A stretch of DNA of 48,404 bases from an uncultured Alphaproteobacteria bacterium. GTDB taxonomy: Bacteria; Pseudomonadota; Alphaproteobacteria; Methylaequorales; Methylaequoraceae. Positions 43,921-48,404 of the stretch are shown here, in pieces. The notes beneath the pieces are model-generated. The model was not told the DNA's origin, did not search any database, and saw only the letters and a program-made list of their open reading frames with translations. The first letter of the stretch is position 1. Every line of letters starts with the position of its first letter. The DNA is taken from positions 1 through 48,404 of the forward strand of contig CACMJG010000008.1 of the NCBI GenBank assembly GCA_902613995.1. Reading direction: 5' to 3'. A program made the translations under genes and the position numbers.

Positions 43921-45195
43921 TTACCATTTTTTTTCAAACTTTTGTCTAATAAATACTGCTATGCCGTTCATCAAAATAAGAAAAGAAAGTAAAACCATTA
44001 CCCCTGCCGCAGTAAGCTCAACAAAACCTCTGGCAGCAGTGCTTTTCCAAAGATAAATTTGAACTGGAAGAACAGTAGAGGAATCTAAAAATGACCCTGG
44101 AACATCAACAATAAACGCAACCATTCCTATCATTAATAATGGCGCTGACTCTCCAAGTGCTTGAGACATTCCAATGATGGTTCCTGTTAGAATACCCGGC
44201 AAAGAAAGTGGAAGTACATGATGAGTAACTGTCTGAAACTTCGTTGCACCTAAACCAATTGCAGCTTCTCTAATTGACGGTGGTACAGCCTTTAATGAAG
44301 CTCTAGTGGCAATAATAATTGTTGGAAGGGTCATAAGAGCTAAAACCATTCCGCCAACAATGGGGGCAGATCTTGGTAAATGCATGACATTGAGAAAAAT
44401 TGCTAAACCTAATAACCCAAATATTATAGAGGGTACGGCTGCTAAGTTATTGATATTAACCTCAATAAAATCTGTAAATTTATTTTTTGGGGCAAGCTCT
44501 TCAAGAAAGACTCCTGCAGCAACGGCAATTGGGAATGATAGAATTAATGTTACAAATAATGTAAAGAATGAGCCTACAAGCGAACCCCAGATTCCCGCTT
44601 GTTCTGGTTCTGTTGAATCTGCCTTTACAAAAAAGTTTTTGTTAAAATTACTTTTGATATTATTTGCTGATCTTATTTCATTCAGCCAATTCAATTCGAG
44701 GTCAGAAATCAATCTATCTTCTTCTGCTATCAACTCCATGTCCGGATTTTTATTTATCACATCAATCTTTGATGAAGCTAATAACCATAAAGTGATTTTC
44801 TGACCTACTAGTTGTTTGTTTTTTAAAACAAGCTTCATAAGGTTTTCTTCCTCAGAACTAGAGATAAAGTTACTTAATTTACGTAATTCGCCTTTGTCAG
44901 AAATTTCTGGAAAAAAACTATTTAAAGAGTTTTTGATTATTTTTTGAAAATTTGCGAATTTTATATCTTCTTCTTTTTGGTCATTGCTTGTGTAGATTAT
45001 ATCGGGATCAAAATATACTTCTAATTTTATATAAGTACTTAAAAAAGCTTTTTTTCCCTCCATAAAAATTGAACTAAGAATAATACACAAAAAACTGACT
45101 GCAGTTGCTATACCTAGCAAACCATAAATCTTGAAACGTGATTCTTGTCTTTTTCTTTTTTTCAGAGAATATTCTATTTTTTTGAGGTTATTCAT
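43921..45195 (-). CDS. pstA: Phosphate ABC transporter permease PstA (long form)
   Basis: Inner-membrane permease of the phosphate importer. The 424-residue product is much longer than E. coli PstA (about 300). After a first transmembrane helix (about 25-45) it carries a roughly 130-residue extension (about 55-185) that resembles the N-terminal domain often annotated DUF3333 in Alphaproteobacteria. The permease core follows with SLVGSFFTLFVTLILSFPIAVAAGVFLEELAP and the EAA loop EAAIGLGATKFQTVTHHVLPLSLPGI. It overlaps pstC by 8 bp. Confidence 0.93.
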   Translation of the reverse strand: MNNLKKIEYSLKKRKRQESRFKIYGLLGIATAVSFLCIILSSIFMEGKKAFLSTYIKLEVYFDPDIIYTSNDQKEEDIKFANFQKIIKNSLNSFFPEISDKGELRKLSNFISSSEEENLMKLVLKNKQLVGQKITLWLLASSKIDVINKNPDMELIAEEDRLISDLELNWLNEIRSANNIKSNFNKNFFVKADSTEPEQAGIWGSLVGSFFTLFVTLILSFPIAVAAGVFLEELAPKNKFTDFIEVNINNLAAVPSIIFGLLGLAIFLNVMHLPRSAPIVGGMVLALMTLPTIIIATRASLKAVPPSIREAAIGLGATKFQTVTHHVLPLSLPGILTGTIIGMSQALGESAPLLMIGMVAFIVDVPGSFLDSSTVLPVQIYLWKSTAARGFVELTAAGVMVLLSFLILMNGIAVFIRQKFEKKW

Positions 45196-46573
45196 ATCTT
45201 TCCCTGTATTTACTTACAATTCTGAGTGCCAATAAATTTAAAAAAAGGGTTGCAACAAAAAGTGTGATTCCCAAGGCAAAAGCAGCAAGTGTTTTTGCAC
45301 TATCAAACTCTTGGTCGCCAATTAAGAGTGTAACTATTTGGACAGTGACAGTTGTTACAGATTCAAAAGGATTAGCTGTTAAGTTCGCTGCAATTCCTGC
45401 AGCCATAACAACTATCATAGTTTCACCTATTGCGCGAGAAACTGCGAGAAGAATTGCTCCAATTATACCTGGTAAAGCAGATGGAAGTATTATTTTTTTT
45501 ACTGTTTCTGATTTTGTTGCTCCCATAGCATATGATCCATCACGTAAGGACTGTGGTACGGCACTGATAACATCATCTGATAAAGATGAAATAAAAGGAA
45601 TAATCATTATTCCCATAACACCACCAGCGGCTATTGCACTTTCAGAGGCAATATTAAATCCACTATAGTTTGCTAAATCTTTAAAAAAAGGACCAACGGT
45701 AATAGCTGCAAAAAATCCATACACTACAGTAGGTACGCCTGCTAGTATTTCTAAGATTGGTTTAAAAGTTTGTCGAATTTTGGGAGTCGCATATTCTGAT
45801 AAATACACAGCAGAGAGCAAACCAACTGGAATTGCCACAGACATTGCTATCAGGGTAATCAAAAGAGTTCCTGAAAAAATCGGGATTGCTCCAAAAGCAC
45901 CTTGACTTGCAACTTGTCCTTCTCTAATTGCTGTTTGAGGGCTCCAAGCTAGACCAAATAAGAAATCGAAAAAAGGTATTTCATCAAAAAATCTTAAAGC
46001 TTCAAAAATCAGAGAAAAAACAATTCCTATAGTTGTAATTATTGCGATTGTCGAAGAGAATATTAATAGATTTATATTTGATTTTTCCACTGCCTGCCTT
46101 GCTTTAAATGTGGTTGAAATCTTTTTTAATGAAATATAGCTAGAGAGAAAAGCAACAATTAAAATAGAAAAGTATGCAAAGGAATTTGAGTAATTATTTA
46201 GGTTTTTAAAATATGTTGCGCTTTCCACAATCAAAGGATTTGTTCCTGGAAAAACTCGCTCGAGATCAACTGCTTTTATGCTATCAATTAGCATTGAGGG
46301 ATCTCCATCAAAATTTGCTGATAATTGCTCCGGGATGTTTTGTAATAAAATGTATTCGAGAATAAAGGGCTTGCCAACTAACCAGAGTAGAAATAATGAT
46401 GATGTTGGGAAAATAATTAATAGGAGTGAATATGTTCCGTAATAAGACGGCAGAGAGGGAAGTTTTGATCCTTTTTCTAATTTAGCATTAAGTTTTAAGG
46501 CTTTATTAGTTGCAAGCCAGTGAACTGACAGCCCCAACACTACTAAAATAAAGAAAAAGGACCAAAAACCCAT
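45188..46573 (-). CDS. pstC: Phosphate ABC transporter permease PstC (long form)
   Basis: Second membrane subunit of the phosphate importer. At 461 residues it is longer than E. coli PstC (319) and has an N-terminal extension with two or three extra hydrophobic segments and a soluble loop, again the alphaproteobacterial form. The core shows FGAIPIFSGTLLITLIAMSVAIPVGLLSAVYLSEYA, GVPTVVYGFFAA and the EAA-type loop DGSYAMGATKSETVKKIILPSALPGI. Its ATG lies 20 bp after the pstS stop and its end overlaps pstA by 8 bp. Confidence 0.93.
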   Translation of the reverse strand: MGFWSFFFILVVLGLSVHWLATNKALKLNAKLEKGSKLPSLPSYYGTYSLLLIIFPTSSLFLLWLVGKPFILEYILLQNIPEQLSANFDGDPSMLIDSIKAVDLERVFPGTNPLIVESATYFKNLNNYSNSFAYFSILIVAFLSSYISLKKISTTFKARQAVEKSNINLLIFSSTIAIITTIGIVFSLIFEALRFFDEIPFFDFLFGLAWSPQTAIREGQVASQGAFGAIPIFSGTLLITLIAMSVAIPVGLLSAVYLSEYATPKIRQTFKPILEILAGVPTVVYGFFAAITVGPFFKDLANYSGFNIASESAIAAGGVMGIMIIPFISSLSDDVISAVPQSLRDGSYAMGATKSETVKKIILPSALPGIIGAILLAVSRAIGETMIVVMAAGIAANLTANPFESVTTVTVQIVTLLIGDQEFDSAKTLAAFALGITLFVATLFLNLLALRIVSKYRERYE

Positions 46574-46593
46574 GAAGCAACGTTATAGAGTTT

Positions 46594-47646
46594 TTACTTC
46601 TTGTTCAAGACCTTACCATCAAATTTGGCTAAGTTTTTGCCATCTTTTTCAAATTGAGCTCTCTCGCTTTCACCAAGTGGAATAAGCCCTTTTGATACTA
46701 AATAACCGTCAGAACCAATCGCTTTTGCAGAGGTAAATTCTCTTACATACTCTTTTATACCAGGTATAACTGATGCATGAGCATTTTTTATGTAGAAAAA
46801 CAATGATCTTGAGACTGGATATTTACCAGATGAGATAGCCTCAAACTCTGGAAAAACACCATCAACTTTTGCCGCTTTGACTTTATCTCGATTTTGATCA
46901 AGAAAAGAATAACCAAAGACTCCCAATGCGCCAGGGTCAGCAACCAACTTTTCGATAATTAAGTTGTCGTTTTCTCCAGCTTCAACATAGGGGCCGTCTT
47001 CTCTGACACTTCGGCATTGACTTTTATAAAGTTTTTTGTCTTTTTTCTTCAGTGCTTTTCTTCCAGGAAATTTTTTGCAACCTCTTTCAATAGCTAATTC
47101 ATTGAAAGCATCACGTGTCCCAGAAGTCGGAGGTGGCCCAATTACAACAATAGGCGCAGCTGGCAATGCTGGGTTTACTTCGTTCCACATTTTGTAAGGG
47201 TTAGGTTTTACAGTATTTCCTTCGGGATCCGCAGGAACGTCTTTAGCCAGAGCAAGATAAATATCTTTTAATGATAATTCCAGCATAGGACCAGATTTAG
47301 CGTTAGCCATGGCAATACCATCAAAGCCGACTTTTATCTCAGTAATATCAGTTACGCCATTTTTTGAGCATTTTTTAACTTCCTTGGATTTTATTCTTCT
47401 AGAAGCATTAGTAATGTCTGGATGTTCGGTTCCTAGGCCTTTGCAGAAAAGCTTAAGACCTCCACCTGAACCTGTAGATTCAATTACAGGGGTTTTAAAA
47501 CCGCTTGTTTTCCCGAATCTTTCTGCCACTACTGTAGCAAAAGGATAAACTGTGGAAGAACCAACAATTTTGATTTGGTCGCGTGCTATTGATTCAGTGC
47601 TAAAAGCAAATGCCAAAGCAACAATAGCAAGTGAAGATTTTTTCAT
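46594..47646 (-). CDS. pstS: Phosphate-binding periplasmic protein PstS
   Basis: Periplasmic binding protein that captures phosphate for PstCAB. The 350-residue protein begins with a signal peptide (MKKSSLAIVALAFAFSTESIA) followed by RDQIKIVGSSTVYPFATVVAERF and ESTGSGGGLKLFCKG; the SSTVYPF and TGSGGG segments form the phosphate site, and GPPTSGTRDAF lies near residue 165. There is no lipobox. A GAGAGGAA ribosome-binding site precedes the ATG. It is the first gene of the pst operon and sits behind the Pho box at 47708-47736. Confidence 0.96.
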   Translation of the reverse strand: MKKSSLAIVALAFAFSTESIARDQIKIVGSSTVYPFATVVAERFGKTSGFKTPVIESTGSGGGLKLFCKGLGTEHPDITNASRRIKSKEVKKCSKNGVTDITEIKVGFDGIAMANAKSGPMLELSLKDIYLALAKDVPADPEGNTVKPNPYKMWNEVNPALPAAPIVVIGPPPTSGTRDAFNELAIERGCKKFPGRKALKKKDKKLYKSQCRSVREDGPYVEAGENDNLIIEKLVADPGALGVFGYSFLDQNRDKVKAAKVDGVFPEFEAISSGKYPVSRSLFFYIKNAHASVIPGIKEYVREFTSAKAIGSDGYLVSKGLIPLGESERAQFEKDGKNLAKFDGKVLNKK

Positions 47647-47707
47647 ATTTCCTCTCTTTATAGTTAAAGGTTAAAAGCAAACAATAAGAAATTAAGTACA
47701 TAGAAAT

Positions 47708-47736
47708 ATGACATTTATGTTACACTTTTATGACAA
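47708..47736 (-). promoter_or_regulatory. Pho box (three PhoB half-sites) upstream of pstS
   Basis: On the minus strand three 7-mers repeat with exact 11-base period: TTGTCAT (47736-47730), GTGTAAC (47725-47719) and ATGTCAT (47714-47708), separated by AT-only 4-mers. PhoB binds tandem 7-bp repeats (consensus CTGTCAT) with 4-bp spacers, so this is a good Pho box. It lies about 60 bp before the pstS ATG; a -10-like element is expected just downstream, in the segment around 47690-47703 (minus-strand TATGTACTTAAT). Confidence 0.75.
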
Positions 47737-47768
47737 TGTACTTTTATTACTTTTTACTCATTTAAGGT

Positions 47769-48284
47769 TCACAAATCTTTAGGTTTTGTATAAAAATTTA
47801 TTTTTGATACTGATTTATTAATCTCAAACCATTCTTTACACTTGAAGCTTACATTAAAAAAAGCAGAAGTTGTATATTCTTCAATAGCATTTAGATAATG
47901 TTTATTGTTGCTTCCACTAAAAAAATTCTCAATTGAACTGGAAATTAAGGGTTCATGTGATACTACCAAAACTCTGTTTAGTTTTGCGTGTAACATAACC
48001 GTATCAAATATATTTATTCCTGATGAATGATATAAGTCGTTTAAATAATAGATCTTCGGATCATTGGAAATTTTTTCTAATAATAGCTTTAATGTTTCTT
48101 TGGTTCTCCTCGATGGAGAACAAAAAACTTCTTTAAACACTATTTTTTTTTCTTTTTTCTCTAAAAATTTCAGTATTTTTTCGGTTTTTTTTTTACCCTT
48201 CATCGAAATAGGTCTTGACATATCGTCTCCATCGAAATTACTCCAATCTGACTTAGCATGCCTAATTAATGATAAATTTAGCAT
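47769..48284 (-). CDS. SixA-family phosphohistidine phosphatase
   Basis: The 171-residue protein belongs to the histidine phosphatase branch: catalytic RHA motif (LSLIRHAKSDW, His9), SPSRRTKETLKLLL near residues 55-68, and a second His in VLVVSHEP (about residue 103). SixA proteins remove phosphate from phosphohistidine in phospho-relays such as the PTS-related NPr in E. coli. It is upstream of pstS on the same strand, separated by 122 bp that hold the Pho box, so it is probably not part of the pst operon. Its specific target is unknown. Confidence 0.85.
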   Translation of the reverse strand: MLNLSLIRHAKSDWSNFDGDDMSRPISMKGKKKTEKILKFLEKKEKKIVFKEVFCSPSRRTKETLKLLLEKISNDPKIYYLNDLYHSSGINIFDTVMLHAKLNRVLVVSHEPLISSSIENFFSGSNNKHYLNAIEEYTTSAFFNVSFKCKEWFEINKSVSKINFYTKPKDL

Positions 48285-48404
48285 AAAGTGTAGATTAACA
48301 ATTTAGATAAAAATTTAAAAGGTAAATTAAGTCATTCGTGATTTATTTTAATTAATAAATATATTTTAAAAAAGTGTGAGAGTGAAATGCGTGAGAGTAA
48401 ATTG

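Noticed and set aside
48285..48404. Possible start of a plus-strand gene at the ATG 48387
   Set aside because: Only six codons lie in the window, so there is nothing to identify. The rest of this end segment is AT-rich spacer with no feature I can support.
1..48404. CRISPR array, insertion sequence, prophage, toxin-antitoxin or defence system
   Set aside because: I found no spaced direct repeats, transposase, phage structural gene or recognisable defence module; nearly all genes are conserved core genes in usual alphaproteobacterial order.

Overview
The window is a gene-dense, AT-rich (roughly 30% GC by eye) stretch of bacterial chromosome. Gene content and order point to a low-GC, streamlined Alphaproteobacterium, probably a free-living (perhaps marine) lineage. 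Alphaproteobacterial signatures are: the cluster hemE / putative origin / maf-aroE-coaE; secB next to a Tim44-like gene, mltA and an Smr gene; hisB-DUF2628-hisH-hisA-hisF-hisE-hinT; leuS-lptE-holA; rdgB-rph divergent from hrcA-grpE-dnaK-dnaJ-dapB; HemJ in place of HemG/HemY; and PstA/PstC with N-terminal extensions. Genes abut or overlap by a few bases almost everywhere, and no spacer exceeds about 260 bp. I see no insertion sequence, prophage or CRISPR array.

Layout. 1-1394: 5' part of ftsK (minus strand), running off the left edge. 1446-3760: ubiH-type monooxygenase facing a small operon (LON-domain protein, Trm112-like protein, DUF971 protein). 3867-5170: tRNA-Gly(GCC), a stand-alone cyclic-nucleotide-binding domain and an unrecognised coiled-coil protein. 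5221-9808: secB, Tim44-like, mltA, smr and hslUV. 9880-13654: histidine operon. 13651-18173: xthA, rho and the haem genes hemJ, hemH, hemE. 18174-18429: AT-rich spacer with a same-strand cluster of DnaA-box-like 9-mers, my best candidate for the chromosomal replication origin. 18430-20481: maf-aroE-coaE. 20426-25050: holA, lptE, leuS and a diverged ThiE/TenI-like gene. 25055-29364: yggS, an L,D-transpeptidase, a response-regulator-like protein without the phospho-acceptor Asp, lolA and an LpoA/LppC-like lipoprotein. 29339-36549: rdgB, rph, hrcA, grpE, dnaK, dnaJ, dapB. 36552-41738: a small lipoprotein, an EamA transporter, a DUF2244 protein, a PfkB-family kinase, a small membrane protein and a GT2-GT9 fusion glycosyltransferase. 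41790-48284: phosphate regulon pstSCAB-phoU-phoB behind a three-unit Pho box, preceded by a SixA-like phosphatase.

The genes are overwhelmingly housekeeping: cell division and DNA segregation, protein folding and quality control (SecB, HslUV, DnaKJ-GrpE, LON domain), envelope building (MltA, LptE, LolA, L,D-transpeptidase), haem, histidine and lysine synthesis, and phosphate acquisition. I did not find a convincing undescribed multi-gene system. The observations most worth checking are the putative origin beside hemE, two divergent gene pairs whose start codons share one CATG, an EamA transporter that is complete only with a CTG start, the GT2-GT9 fusion, the pseudo-receiver regulator beside an L,D-transpeptidase, and the orphan coiled-coil gene at 4500-5144.
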